Assembly (NCBI GenBank): GCA_016719225.1
Contig: JADKAN010000004.1
Span: 558,001-622,000 of the forward strand
Length of the DNA stretch: 64,000 nt
Direction: 5' to 3'
DNA from: Flavobacteriales bacterium
Lineage (GTDB): Bacteria; Bacteroidota; Bacteroidia; Flavobacteriales_F; PHOS-HE28
The position numbers were made by a program, and so were the translations under genes. Of the stretch, positions 1-9,454 are shown piece after piece (position 1 is the first letter of the stretch; the number at the start of each line of letters is the position of its first letter). The notes beneath the pieces were generated by a model, which saw only the letters and a list, made by a program, of their open reading frames with translations, searched no databases and had not been told where the DNA came from.

Positions 1-2
1 AT

Positions 3-335
3 CGCTTGGAATGGCTTTGGTTCAATTTACTGGCCGTCGGGCCGATCATCTTCAACGTCTGCTTACTACTGAATTTTCTTGTTCACGGACCTGAGCAGCA
101 TTTGCTCGTGCGTGCGGAACGCGATTTCAACCTGCATGGATACTGGATGGAACACCGGGAATTACCACCGCATTTGCCATGGCCTGCGGACTTTGGCAAT
201 GATCCGGAAAAGGACCGCGCAGCCATGGCCACCGCTAAGTTCGACAACAAGGTCTACGGCTTGGCGCAAGGCCTGTTCGGGTACGTGGTGATCACCTCGG
301 AAAAGCGCGTTACGCTGGCCGGTGAGCTGGAATGA
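3..335 (+). CDS. Partial hypothetical membrane-anchored protein
   Basis: The frame is open to the left edge; a TTG at position 6 could start it, but no ATG precedes the first hydrophobic stretch, so the 5' end may lie outside the window. The visible protein has one N-terminal transmembrane segment (about residues 4-26, rich in Leu, Val, Ile, Phe) followed by a polar domain of about 80 residues with a WPADFG motif. I do not recognise the family. It ends 84 bases before the convergent lipoprotein gene. Confidence 0.6.
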   Translation, partial: RLEWLWFNLLAVGPIIFNVCLLLNFLVHGPEQHLLVRAERDFNLHGYWMEHRELPPHLPWPADFGNDPEKDRAAMATAKFDNKVYGLAQGLFGYVVITSEKRVTLAGELE

Positions 336-418
336 TCGCGCTACTGGTCGGACGGCCTTCCTTATCTCCCGGAACCACTGAACCAGGTAGCGATCCGCGC
401 GATCAGCGGTCTATCCCT

Positions 419-835
419 TCACCGCAGGTCGATCACCTGTTCATCGCTGAACGGGAGCCGCTTGTGAATTAGTCCTGCCTTACCGACCACGGTGCCTCTG
501 AAGCCCAACTTCACCGATCCGGTCAATAGCCCCGTGGCCAAGCCCGGTAAGATCCCTGCTTGATCGATCTGGAAGTTCACCCGGAGCGGTATGCGGTAGA
601 CCTCAGTGCTCTTCCTTTTCAGGACCACCGTGCTGTCCAGCATGGCCTTACCCACGCCGATGCCGTTGATGGACAGGTCCACATCCGGATCCTTCACCTT
701 GATCTTGTAGCCGTTGGGGTTTTTCATCTCCACGCCCACCGTTGCCGTGATCCCCTTGGTATCCACATGGGTAAGCTTCAACGAACGGATCCCCACCAGT
801 TGCACTTCGCGGTAGCTAAGGCAACCGGTAAGCAA
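419..835 (-). CDS. LEA14-like (LEA type 2) lipoprotein, broken N-terminus
   Basis: The 138-residue frame begins at a TTG and shows a lipobox (LTGC) at its very start. The rest, with a conserved NPNGYKIKVKDPDVDLSING core, looks like a single LEA14/WHy immunoglobulin-like domain as seen in small Bacteroidota lipoproteins. A good signal-peptide start, MKKLLLPL, lies at 870 but is one base out of register with the lipobox and the main frame has a stop (TGA) at 845-847. The true protein is therefore probably MKKLLLPL... joined to ...RLLTGC by a one-base correction. Function is unknown; the domain is generally thought to bind ligands or stabilise proteins. Confidence 0.7.
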   Translation of the reverse strand: MLTGCLSYREVQLVGIRSLKLTHVDTKGITATVGVEMKNPNGYKIKVKDPDVDLSINGIGVGKAMLDSTVVLKRKSTEVYRIPLRVNFQIDQAGILPGLATGLLTGSVKLGFRGTVVGKAGLIHKRLPFSDEQVIDLR

Positions 836-883
836 ACGGAATGATCAAGAGGGAGCAGAAGTTTTTTCATGTTCGTGAAAGGC

Positions 884-897
884 GGTTGTCAGTTGTC
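884..897. repeat. Short degenerate 7-nt repeat (GGTTGTC AGTTGTC)
   Basis: Two adjacent heptamers of the same type as the longer arrays in rsgA (46873-46983) and upstream of rplU (52813-52851). It lies just upstream of the LEA14-like lipoprotein gene. Confidence 0.4.
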
Positions 898-1013
898 CGG
901 CGTTGCGGCGTCAATGCGCTAGAGGGACGGCGCTCGGTTGTAGTTGGTTTCAGCTGCGCATCGGATGCTCACTACCCAATAGCAACAAACAGATCTTGAT
1001 CACCAGAAAAAAG

Positions 1014-1038
1014 CCTCTGTGTCCCTGTTCCTCCGTGG
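1014..1038. repeat. Degenerate 7-nt-period repeat (YCYCTGT type)
   Basis: CTCTGTG, TCCCTGT and TCCTCCG follow each other at exact 7-base steps, then TGG. The array sits about 20 bases beyond the stop codon of the M20 peptidase gene, in the intergenic region 871-1059, which otherwise holds nothing I can recognise. Confidence 0.4.
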
Positions 1039-1059
1039 TTTTCTTTTTCTCCCACCACC

Positions 1060-2430
1060 TCACTTGCTCATCTCCGTAAAATGCGCGAAGAATTTCGGGA
1101 TGGTACTGATGCCTTTCATGTAGTTGAACACGCCGTAATGCTCATTCGGGCTGTGGATGTTGTCGCTGTCCAAGCCAAAGCCGAACAGGATCGTCTTCAG
1201 GCCAAGTACTTCTTCGAATAATGCCACGATGGGAATACTGCCGCCACCGCGGGTGGGTATCGGCTTTTTCCCGAACGTATCCTCCATCGCCTTGCTGGCT
1301 GCTTTATAGGCTATGCTGTCCGTGGGCGTCACGGCCGCTTCGCCGCCGTGGTGCGGTGTTACGGTGACCTTTACCCCTGGAGGCGCGAGCTTTTTGAAAT
1401 AGTCACTGAAGAGCTTCGTCATGGCATCGCTCTTTTGGGCGGGCACCAAACGCATGCTGATCTTGGCGCTGGCCTTGCTGGCCAACACGGTCTTGGCGCC
1501 TTCGCCGATGTAACCGCCCCAGATGCCGTTGACGTCCAGTGTAGGCCGAATGCTTGCACGTTCCTGTGTGCTGTAGCCCTTTTCACCCCGCACCGCATCA
1601 ATGCCGAGGTCCGTCATGTATTCCTTTTCATTGAAGGGCGCCTTTGCCAGCTCCTTGCGTTCTGCGTCGCTCAGCTCGTTCACCGTGTCGTAGAAACCCG
1701 GAATGGTGATCCTGCGGTCCTTGTCGTGCAGGGCGGCTATCATTTCGCAGAGCACATTGATGGGGTTGGCAACCGCGCCACCATAAACGCCACTGTGCAG
1801 GTCGCGGTCCGGTCCTACCACTTCCACTTCCACGTAGGCCAGACCGCGCAATCCGGTGTTGATGCTGGGCACGTCGTTGGCGATCATGGATGTGTCGCTG
1901 ATCAACACCACATCCGCTGCCAGCTTTTTCTTGTTCTCTTTCACGAAGGTGCCAAGGTTGCTGGAACCGACCTCTTCTTCGCCTTCGATCATCATCTTCA
2001 CGTTGCACGGGAGGTTGCCCGTCTTCACCATGGCTTCCACCGCTTTTACGTGCATATAGAACTGGCCTTTGTCGTCCGCGCTGCCGCGGGCGTAGATCAA
2101 GCCGTCCTTCACCACGGGCTCAAAGGGTGGGCTGGTCCACAGATCGAGCGGATCGGGCGGTTGTACGTCGTAATGGCCATACACCAGTACGGTGGGTTTC
2201 GCCGGATCAAAGACCTTTTCGCCGTACACGATCGGATGGCCTTTCGTGGTGCACACTTCCACATTCTCCAGTCCAGCCTCCTCCATGCGGGTCTTTACCG
2301 CTTCGGCACAACGGGCCACATCAGCCTTGTATTTGGGGTCGGCACTTACGCTGGGTATCCGCAGCAGGTCAAGCAGTTCATTGAGAAAGCGGTCCTTATG
2401 CTGCTCGATATGCTCGTCGACGGAGGCCAT
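1060..2430 (-). CDS. M20 family dipeptidase (metallopeptidase)
   Basis: A 456-residue cytoplasmic zinc peptidase of the M20/ArgE-DapE-CNDP type that hydrolyses dipeptides. Visible metal and catalytic motifs in order: YGHYDVQPP (first His ligand), GSADDKGQ (bridging Asp), GEEEVGS (catalytic Glu pair), a SDTS metal Asp, DLHSGVYGG in the dimerisation lid domain, and a C-terminal SPNEHYG with the last His. The start was placed at the ATG of MASVDEH (2430) because the upstream extension is Pro/Arg-rich and unlike the family; a perfect -7 box (TACCTTTG) lies 27 bases upstream. Divergent from the surface-protein gene at 2580. Confidence 0.93.
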   Translation of the reverse strand: MASVDEHIEQHKDRFLNELLDLLRIPSVSADPKYKADVARCAEAVKTRMEEAGLENVEVCTTKGHPIVYGEKVFDPAKPTVLVYGHYDVQPPDPLDLWTSPPFEPVVKDGLIYARGSADDKGQFYMHVKAVEAMVKTGNLPCNVKMMIEGEEEVGSSNLGTFVKENKKKLAADVVLISDTSMIANDVPSINTGLRGLAYVEVEVVGPDRDLHSGVYGGAVANPINVLCEMIAALHDKDRRITIPGFYDTVNELSDAERKELAKAPFNEKEYMTDLGIDAVRGEKGYSTQERASIRPTLDVNGIWGGYIGEGAKTVLASKASAKISMRLVPAQKSDAMTKLFSDYFKKLAPPGVKVTVTPHHGGEAAVTPTDSIAYKAASKAMEDTFGKKPIPTRGGGSIPIVALFEEVLGLKTILFGFGLDSDNIHSPNEHYGVFNYMKGISTIPKFFAHFTEMSK

Positions 2431-2457
2431 GTTGTGCTGGTTTTCGGGGTGAAGGTC

Positions 2458-2465
2458 CAAAGGTA
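2458..2465 (-). promoter_or_regulatory. -7 promoter box TACCTTTG of the M20 peptidase gene
   Basis: Exact match to the Bacteroidota -7 consensus TAnnTTTG, 27 bases before the chosen ATG. No convincing TTG at -33 is visible. Confidence 0.5.
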
Positions 2466-2579
2466 ACGGACCGCTGCCGGGCGCCATCCGGCGCACCTCC
2501 ACCGGACGCGGGGCAACCGAAAGCCACACACATCGGTCAATGGACTGAGCTGATTACCTTGCACTCGACTTCTTCCGCC

Positions 2580-5231
2580 ATGAATCTTCGGTCCGCTTTT
2601 TTCCTCGCTGCGTTGGTATCCACCGGTCTTTTGCAGGCGCAGTTGACCGGGGATCCGAATCCGACCGCTCTTCAGTTGGTGAACAATGTGCTCTTGGGTG
2701 GAGGGGTTACAGCGAGCAACGTAACATTCACGGGCGGCACGACCGGCAGAGGCTCGTTCAGCGCCATCGGGACCAACCTGGGTTTGGAATCCGGCGTTAT
2801 CCTCACAACGGGAGTGGTCCCTGACGTGTTGGATCCAATGAGTTGGGGTGGAAGCAACGGCGCTGGCTCGGATAATGATCTGGTGGCACTCTCAGGTCAG
2901 AACATCAACGACAAGGCGGTCCTGGAATTTGATTTTATACCCACGGGGGATTCGCTGCACTTCCGTTTTGTTTTTGCATCGATGGAGTATCCGGTCTTCG
3001 TCTGCAGTAATTACAACGATGCCTTCGGGTTCTTTATCAGCGGACCGGGGATTACCGGGCCGTTCTCAAATAATTCCAAGAACATTGCCTTGGTCCCGAA
3101 CACAACCATACCCATAACGATCAATACCATCAATTCAGGGTCGGTTGGTTCGTCGGGAACGGCATCGACGTGTGCTGCAGCCGACCCGAACTGGCAGTCG
3201 AACAACGTTTATTTCGTGAACAACAGCAACACGCCGACTGTCGTTTTCCCCGGCTTCACCACCGTGCTTACGGCGTTGGCCCAAGTGCAGTGCGGAGAGA
3301 CCTACCACATTAAGCTGGCCATCGGGAATGGTGTGGACAGTGGCTTGCAATCCGCTGTCTTTCTCGAAGCCGGAAGCTTCGCCAGCTCCGGCCAAGTGGT
3401 TCCCACGCTCACTACCGGAGGTCTGGGTCTTAGCGCCAACGACAGCACGATGTTCGAGGGCTGCGGGGTGATCCCCTTCAACTTCCATCGCATGGGGGAC
3501 ACCACCAATACCGACACAGTCCACTTGATCATCGGCGGTACGGCCACACCCGGTGTGGATTACTACCCACCGATCCCCAACATGCTGATCTACCAGCCCG
3601 GCGATACGGTGTTGAACTTCCCTCTCACCGTTCCCTATGACCCGGACGGGTTGGAGACGGTGACGATCGAGGTGACCGAGAAAATCGTTTGCAGCGGACA
3701 GACCGTTGTGAACAACTACACTTTCTACATCGATCAATACCCGGACCTGAACGTGGTTACCACGAATGTGAGCGGTGCCTGCGGGCAGGACTATGATATC
3801 GGCCCGACAGTAACGCAAGGCGCGGGCTACTACGGTTACCTCTGGAGCACGGGCGGAACCACGCCCACCATCAATGTGCAGGTGGACACCACAACCACGT
3901 TCTACGTCACGGTAACGGATACCTGCAGCTTGGCACCGGTGCAGGACAGTATCACCGTGAGCATTCCCAATTATCCGCCCTTGCAAGTGACCGTGAGCCC
4001 GGACCTGGCCATTCCTTGCTTGCAAACGGATGATATCTCGGTGACCAGCACGGTGGGCGGTAATTCGCAGTTCACCTACGTTTGGACGCTGAATGGTCAA
4101 CCCATAGGTACAACGCCCACTATCAATGTGCCTGCCGGCCCACCCTTGTGGTATGTGCTCACGGCCGAAGAGGGCTGTGGGCATACCGCGCAGGATTCGG
4201 TCCTGGTCACCACCGTCCCCTTGCCGGGGATCGAGGTCCAGAATTGGGACAGCACTGTATTCTGTATCGGGGATTCGGTGGTTCTCTTTCCGTTGGGTGT
4301 TAGCGGCGGAAATGGGGTTTACTCATATAGTTGGACCAACAGTGCTGGGGTCATCCTTAGCAATGCGGATACGCTATTGGTGGGTGTTCCCGCGGATTCT
4401 GCCTACGTGCTGCACGTGCAGGACCAATGCGGCTACATGGCCGACAGCGTGTTCAATACGATCGTGCCACGCTATGCTCCATTCATCATCTCCCTCACGC
4501 CGGACAGTACTATTTGTTCCGGTGACTCCATCAAGTTGTGGGCGCTTGTCACCGGCGGAAGTGGCGTGCACACCTTCGATTGGGAGGGCTGGGACTGGAG
4601 CGACCCCCAGTTCACCTATTCCGGGGATGAAGACGCCAGCTTCGTCGTGGACGTACTGGACCAATGCGGGGAGGTGATCTCTGCGGTAAGCCAAGTGACG
4701 GTGCAACATCCTGAGGCGCACATCCTTATTGATAACCAAGGGGAGGACGACTGGCTTTTCCAAGCTCGCACGGTTCCCTTAATTGCGCCAGTGATGATCT
4801 GGGACCTGGGCGACGGGACCAAGGTGAAGGCCACCAGTACCACACACAGTTACCTGGACCGGGAGGACCATTGGGTGACGCTTCATATCGTGAGCGACGA
4901 AGGGTGCAAGGCCGTGGACAGCCTGCTGGTAGTGGCTCCAGGTGCGCTTTACTTCCCGAACGCGTTCACCCCGGACGGCGACGGCATCAACGACACCTTC
5001 GGGCCCGCTGGTGCGGCCATCGACCAGTTCAAGATGACCATCTTCGACCGTTGGGGCCATGTGGTGTACGAGACCGAGAGCATGGATAAGCCTTGGGACG
5101 GTAAGGTGAATGGTGGTGCGGACGCTGAAACCGGGGTCTACGTTTACCTCTATCGCGCAAAAGGCCATTACTTTGAAGCGGACAAACGGTACGGCCATGT
5201 TACTTTGGTCCGCGGTTCCAATGGCCGCTGA
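2580..5231 (+). CDS. Choice-anchored L surface protein with T9SS type B C-terminal domain
   Basis: An 883-residue secreted protein. A signal peptide (MNLRSAFFLAALVSTGLLQAQ) is followed by a choice-anchored-L domain (about residues 22-270, with the family hallmarks VLEFDFIPTGDSLHFRFVFA and NDAFGFFISGPGI), a Calx-beta-like stretch with GVDYYPPIPN, then several Ig/SprB-like repeats with regularly spaced Cys, a PKD-like module (WDLGDGTKV), and a C-terminal FPNAFTPDGDGINDTF...DRWG domain. That last domain is the gliding-motility-associated/T9SS type B sorting signal, so the protein should be exported by T9SS and attached outside the cell. The ATG at 2580 is chosen because it starts the signal peptide. 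It has a paralogue immediately downstream. Confidence 0.92.
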   Translation: MNLRSAFFLAALVSTGLLQAQLTGDPNPTALQLVNNVLLGGGVTASNVTFTGGTTGRGSFSAIGTNLGLESGVILTTGVVPDVLDPMSWGGSNGAGSDNDLVALSGQNINDKAVLEFDFIPTGDSLHFRFVFASMEYPVFVCSNYNDAFGFFISGPGITGPFSNNSKNIALVPNTTIPITINTINSGSVGSSGTASTCAAADPNWQSNNVYFVNNSNTPTVVFPGFTTVLTALAQVQCGETYHIKLAIGNGVDSGLQSAVFLEAGSFASSGQVVPTLTTGGLGLSANDSTMFEGCGVIPFNFHRMGDTTNTDTVHLIIGGTATPGVDYYPPIPNMLIYQPGDTVLNFPLTVPYDPDGLETVTIEVTEKIVCSGQTVVNNYTFYIDQYPDLNVVTTNVSGACGQDYDIGPTVTQGAGYYGYLWSTGGTTPTINVQVDTTTTFYVTVTDTCSLAPVQDSITVSIPNYPPLQVTVSPDLAIPCLQTDDISVTSTVGGNSQFTYVWTLNGQPIGTTPTINVPAGPPLWYVLTAEEGCGHTAQDSVLVTTVPLPGIEVQNWDSTVFCIGDSVVLFPLGVSGGNGVYSYSWTNSAGVILSNADTLLVGVPADSAYVLHVQDQCGYMADSVFNTIVPRYAPFIISLTPDSTICSGDSIKLWALVTGGSGVHTFDWEGWDWSDPQFTYSGDEDASFVVDVLDQCGEVISAVSQVTVQHPEAHILIDNQGEDDWLFQARTVPLIAPVMIWDLGDGTKVKATSTTHSYLDREDHWVTLHIVSDEGCKAVDSLLVVAPGALYFPNAFTPDGDGINDTFGPAGAAIDQFKMTIFDRWGHVVYETESMDKPWDGKVNGGADAETGVYVYLYRAKGHYFEADKRYGHVTLVRGSNGR

Positions 5232-5250
5232 ACACCTCTTACCCTAAAGC

Positions 5251-6843
5251 ATGAAACGCAGCTTATTGGCCCTTGCGGCACTTTCCTTCGCCACGGGTGG
5301 TTTTGCGCAGTTGATCGTTTCCACGAGCCTAACCCCTGAACAATTGGTCCAGGATGTACTGGTGGGTACAGGGGTGCAAGTTTCCAACGTTACCTACAAC
5401 GGGTTCTTTGTCAGCCAGCCACAGGTCGGCTCGGGTTCATTCACCAACGGGAACACCACGGAGCTGGGTTTGCCTGCGGGGATCATCCTTGCCAGTGGTC
5501 AGGCCCAGCACACCGCGGATCCGGCCAGTGATTTCATGAGCGACCAGAACGGCACAGGGTCAGACCCCGACCTGGCGATCTTGGCCTCCGATAACGTGAA
5601 TGACCGCGCGGTGCTGGAGTTCGATTTCGTTCCCACCGGGGATTCCATCAAATTCAACTACGTTTTCGGTTCCGAGGAATATCCGGAGTTCGTAGGCAGC
5701 TTCAACGATGCCTTCGGCTTTTTCCTGAGCGGACCCGGCATTTCCGGGCCATATTCCAACGGTGCCATTAATATTGCCGTGCTCCCTGACGGCGTTACGC
5801 CGGTCACCATCAACAACGTGAACGATGGTATCAATTCGCAGTACTACGTGGATAATTCCAGCGGCCAGTTCATCGTTTTTGACGGCTTGACGGTGACGTT
5901 ACAGGCGCGTGCCCAAGTGGTCTGTGGCGCGACATACCATATCAAGCTCGCCATTGGAGATGCGCTCGATCAGTCCTATGATTCCGGGGTTTTCCTTCAG
6001 GCTGGCAGTTTTGCCTCCAATGCTGTTCCCAGCCTGACCTCATCCACGGTTTTCGGTGATGGCATTCTGGCGGAAGGCTGTTTGCCCGGCACCTTCACGG
6101 TATACCGGCCTGATGGCACCGACTCGTTGAATTTTACCATTGAACATACCCTTACCGGTACGGCCACGAACGGCGTGGATTACACAGGGATCCCCAATGT
6201 GATCACTGTGCCCATCGGTCAGGATTCAGTCGTTTATACGGTGAGTGCCGCGGAAGATGGTGTGACCGAAGGCCCCGAAACCATCATCTTGTCCGTGTTC
6301 ATCGTGAACGCTTGCGGAGATACCTTGGGTGATTCCCAAACGCTGACCATCCAGGATTATGTGCCGCTGGAGATCCAGACGCAGACCAACATCCTGCTCA
6401 CCTGTGATCAGGATTCCATCCCACTATTGGCAGCTTACACAGGTGGGTACGGCCCCACCACCTTGCTGTGGAATGATAGCTTGGCTAACCCGCAATTCTG
6501 GGTGCCCGGACAGGAGGATGGCGATTATGTAGTTACGGTAAGTGATGCATGTCCCCGGTCCACGTCGGCAACCGTACACATCGATGCCGGTTGCGTGGTG
6601 ATCATTCCGAATGTGATCACGCCCAACGGTGATGGTAGTAACGATAAGTTCGTGGTGAAAGGGATCCTGGGCCGCGACAACCAGGTCCAGATCTGGGACC
6701 GTTGGGGCAAGGAGGTGCTGAACACCTACAATTACCGGAACAACTTCGGTGCGAACGATCTGCACGACGGCACTTACTTCTACAAGATCCGGGTGTTGGA
6801 GAAAGAATACACGGGACACCTGACCGTGCTGGGCAGCAACTAG
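5251..6843 (+). CDS. Choice-anchored L surface protein (paralogue) with T9SS type B domain
   Basis: A 530-residue paralogue of the preceding gene, 19 bases after its stop, so probably cotranscribed. Signal peptide (about 1-19), choice-anchored-L domain with VLEFDFVPTGDSIKFNYVFG and NDAFGFFLSGPGISGPYSNG, Calx-beta-like segment with NGVDYTGIPN, one Cys-containing Ig-like repeat, and the T9SS type B domain (IPNVITPNGDGSNDKF, then WDRWGKEV and a HDGTYFYKI strand). It lacks the long repeat region of its neighbour. A role as an adhesin or surface-associated protein is inference; the ligand is unknown. Confidence 0.92.
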   Translation: MKRSLLALAALSFATGGFAQLIVSTSLTPEQLVQDVLVGTGVQVSNVTYNGFFVSQPQVGSGSFTNGNTTELGLPAGIILASGQAQHTADPASDFMSDQNGTGSDPDLAILASDNVNDRAVLEFDFVPTGDSIKFNYVFGSEEYPEFVGSFNDAFGFFLSGPGISGPYSNGAINIAVLPDGVTPVTINNVNDGINSQYYVDNSSGQFIVFDGLTVTLQARAQVVCGATYHIKLAIGDALDQSYDSGVFLQAGSFASNAVPSLTSSTVFGDGILAEGCLPGTFTVYRPDGTDSLNFTIEHTLTGTATNGVDYTGIPNVITVPIGQDSVVYTVSAAEDGVTEGPETIILSVFIVNACGDTLGDSQTLTIQDYVPLEIQTQTNILLTCDQDSIPLLAAYTGGYGPTTLLWNDSLANPQFWVPGQEDGDYVVTVSDACPRSTSATVHIDAGCVVIIPNVITPNGDGSNDKFVVKGILGRDNQVQIWDRWGKEVLNTYNYRNNFGANDLHDGTYFYKIRVLEKEYTGHLTVLGSN

Positions 6844-6952
6844 AAGGGCAGCGGTTCAGCGGTTCCCGTTCAGGTCCCGCTCGGATCAACAAGCTTGTGT
6901 CCGTTTAGCACAACCGGAGCTTTTCGCATACTCGGGCGTGAATACGGTAAAC

Positions 6953-8497
6953 TCAGGCCGTGAGCAACGATCGGCCCGTCATTTCAGGAGGCTGGGGAAT
7001 GCCCATCAGGTCCAGCAGGGTCGGAGCCACATCCGCGAGGATGCCGTCCTGAACATGCACATCGCGTTCAGTGAGTACGAAGATGGGTACCGGGTTCACC
7101 GTGTGCGCTGTGTTCGGGCTTCCGTCCGGGTTCACCGCCTTATCCGCATTTCCGTGATCCGCTATGATGACGAAGCTCCAGCCGTGCTTCAACCCTGTTT
7201 CCACGACCCGCTTTGCGCAGGCGTCCGTGGTCTCAACTGCCTTAACGATCGCCGGGAAAACACCGGTATGCCCCACCATGTCCGGGTTGGCGAAATTCAG
7301 TACCACCAGGTTGTTAGCTGGATCCGCCAATGCATTTTCCGCTGAATCGGCCACGGCGTTGGCACTCATTTCAGGCTGCAGGTCATAGGTGGCCACTTTC
7401 GGGCTGGGTGATACCGTGCGCGTTTCACCTGGGAAAGGTTCTTCACGGCCACCGCTGAAGAAGAAGGTGACGTGTGGATATTTCTCTGTTTCCGCCAAGC
7501 GCACTTGTCCCAAGCCGGCCTTTGACACGACTTCACCCAAGGTCATGGCCAGATCGTCCTTCCGAAAGAGGACCTGCACATTCTTGAAACGATGATCGTA
7601 CTCGGTCATAGTGACATAGTGCAGCGCCAGTGGCTCCATGCCCTGTTCCGGCAACGGGCGTTGAGTGAGCACCTCTGTGATCTCCCGGCAACGGTCAGTG
7701 CGGAAGTTGAAACAGAGCACCACATCGCCCGGCCGGATGTGCGCAAGCGGACGCTGGTCAATGCCCACGATGGCACAAGGCTCGATGAACTCATCGGTGA
7801 TGCCTTTGACATAGCTCTCCTCGAAGGCCCAAGCTGCGTTCGGTGCGCGGTTACCGATGCCATGCACCAGCAGGTCGTACGCTTTCTTGATCCGCTCCCA
7901 GCGTTTGTCGCGGTCCATGGCAAAATAACGTCCGCAAACACTCGCGATCTGTGCGGTCGTGCCCGCAATGTCGCTTTCCAAACTGCGGATGAAGGCCAGT
8001 CCGCTCTTGGGGTCGGTATCGCGCCCGTCGGTGAAGGCATGGATAAAGACTTCTTTGAGTCCCGCTTCGGTGGCGAGCTTACACAAGGCCACCAGGTGGG
8101 CCTGCATGGCATGCACGCCGCCGGTGCCGACGAGCCCCATCAAGTGCAGGCGCTTGCCGGGCTGGGCAGCATCGATGAATGCGGCTTGCAGCACAGGATT
8201 CTTCCCCAAGCTTCCATCAGCTACGGCACGGTCCACGCGCATCAGGTCCTGGAACACGATGCGGCCCGCGCCGATGTTGAGGTGGCCCACTTCGCTATTG
8301 CCCATCTGGCCTTTTGGTAGCCCAACATTCTCTCCGTAAGTGCGCAAGCGGGCATGTGGCGAAGAGGTGAAAAGGCCCTTGATAAAAGGCGTATTGGCTT
8401 GAGCGATGGCATCCGTGGAATCCCCGGCACCGATGCCCCATCCGTCCAATATCACTAAAGCGGCTTTACCGGGCTTGGGAAGATCGTTGTGGCTCAT
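6953..8497 (-). CDS. gpmI: 2,3-bisphosphoglycerate-independent phosphoglycerate mutase
   Basis: A 514-residue glycolytic enzyme interconverting 3- and 2-phosphoglycerate in the cytoplasm, with two Mn ions and a phosphoserine intermediate. The alkaline-phosphatase-fold motifs are clear: VILDGWGIG near the N-terminus, GNSEVGHLNIGAG holding the catalytic Ser, HAFTDGRDT, NPDMVGHTG and IADHGNAD metal ligands. Full family length. Its ATG overlaps the stop codon of the upstream histidine kinase in the sequence ATGA, implying translational coupling. Confidence 0.97.
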   Translation of the reverse strand: MSHNDLPKPGKAALVILDGWGIGAGDSTDAIAQANTPFIKGLFTSSPHARLRTYGENVGLPKGQMGNSEVGHLNIGAGRIVFQDLMRVDRAVADGSLGKNPVLQAAFIDAAQPGKRLHLMGLVGTGGVHAMQAHLVALCKLATEAGLKEVFIHAFTDGRDTDPKSGLAFIRSLESDIAGTTAQIASVCGRYFAMDRDKRWERIKKAYDLLVHGIGNRAPNAAWAFEESYVKGITDEFIEPCAIVGIDQRPLAHIRPGDVVLCFNFRTDRCREITEVLTQRPLPEQGMEPLALHYVTMTEYDHRFKNVQVLFRKDDLAMTLGEVVSKAGLGQVRLAETEKYPHVTFFFSGGREEPFPGETRTVSPSPKVATYDLQPEMSANAVADSAENALADPANNLVVLNFANPDMVGHTGVFPAIVKAVETTDACAKRVVETGLKHGWSFVIIADHGNADKAVNPDGSPNTAHTVNPVPIFVLTERDVHVQDGILADVAPTLLDLMGIPQPPEMTGRSLLTA

Positions 8498-9450
8498 GCT
8501 TGGTCGGGAAAGACGGCCTCAAAGGTAGCCCCGTGCGGCTCGGTATGTCTGTACTTCAGCGTTCCGCCGATCTCCTCCATGGTGCGCTGCACAATGAACA
8601 ACCCGAGTCCGACGCCCTTCGCTGTTCGGGTGGATTCGCTGCCACCACGGAAGAATTTCTCATACATGCGCTCTTGGTCCCGCGGTTGGATCCCGGGGCC
8701 TTCATCGCTTACCCGCAACTTCACACCGGAAGGAACGCGTTCAACGGCCACTTGGACATTCGTGCCCTGTGGGGCGTACTTGCAGGAGTTCTCCACCAAG
8801 TTGCCTAGGACGGTGCGGAAAGCGTCCGCATCCGTTCGCGCCGCGAGTTCCGCTGGCGCGTCAAGCGCGAGCTCATGACCAGTGCCATGGGTAAGGGCTG
8901 CCTCCTTCACCAGGAACCGCGCCAACGCAGCCAGATCGACGGGAGCGAACACCAACGGTTCCGACCTGTTCTCCAACCGACTGGCTTGAAGGATACGTTC
9001 CGAAAGGCCGTGCAAGCGTTCCACATCCTCGCGGGCGTGCCGCGAAAGTTGCTTGCGCTGTTCCTCCTGCAGCCCGGGACGCTCCAAGGTCTGTAAGTGC
9101 AATTTCAACCCGGCGATCGGCGTCCTCAGCTCATGGCTTACGGCAAGAATAAAGTCCTGCTGTTGCCGCGCGAGCTGCAGGTCATGCCGCACGGTGCGGT
9201 AAGTGGCCCACAGGCCGGCCAGCAACAAAAGCAGGAACACCATGCCTTCGCCCAACACCATCATGCGGGCATGCTGCGGTTGGCGCACCGGAAGCACAGG
9301 CACCAGACCGGCGGCCGCCAACTGGGACTGCAAGGCAAGAATATCCCGGTCCTTGCTTAGCAAAAGCCACATCCACCAAGCGGATTGAAGGAGCATGTAA
9401 AGCACCAACAGGCCGAAGAGGACCACGGGAGCACGCGGGCGGCGGGTCAT
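8494..9450 (-). CDS. Membrane sensor histidine kinase
   Basis: A 318-residue kinase. Two transmembrane helices (about residues 9-30 and 66-86) enclose a short periplasmic loop of about 35 residues, followed by HisKA with the H-box SHELRTP, N-box NLVENSCKYAP, G1 DEGPGI and G2 GVGLGLFIV. The start at 9450 (MTRRPRAP) is preferred over longer frames because the extension upstream has no membrane character and a perfect -7 box ends 4 bases before this ATG. No response-regulator gene is adjacent; the partner is unknown. It overlaps gpmI by four bases. Confidence 0.92.
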   Translation of the reverse strand: MTRRPRAPVVLFGLLVLYMLLQSAWWMWLLLSKDRDILALQSQLAAAGLVPVLPVRQPQHARMMVLGEGMVFLLLLLAGLWATYRTVRHDLQLARQQQDFILAVSHELRTPIAGLKLHLQTLERPGLQEEQRKQLSRHAREDVERLHGLSERILQASRLENRSEPLVFAPVDLAALARFLVKEAALTHGTGHELALDAPAELAARTDADAFRTVLGNLVENSCKYAPQGTNVQVAVERVPSGVKLRVSDEGPGIQPRDQERMYEKFFRGGSESTRTAKGVGLGLFIVQRTMEEIGGTLKYRHTEPHGATFEAVFPDQA

Positions 9451-9454
9451 TCCC

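Noticed and set aside
3135..4184. Long minus-strand frame inside the first choice-anchored-L gene
   Set aside because: Antisense of a repeat-rich protein; no start signal or recognisable domain.
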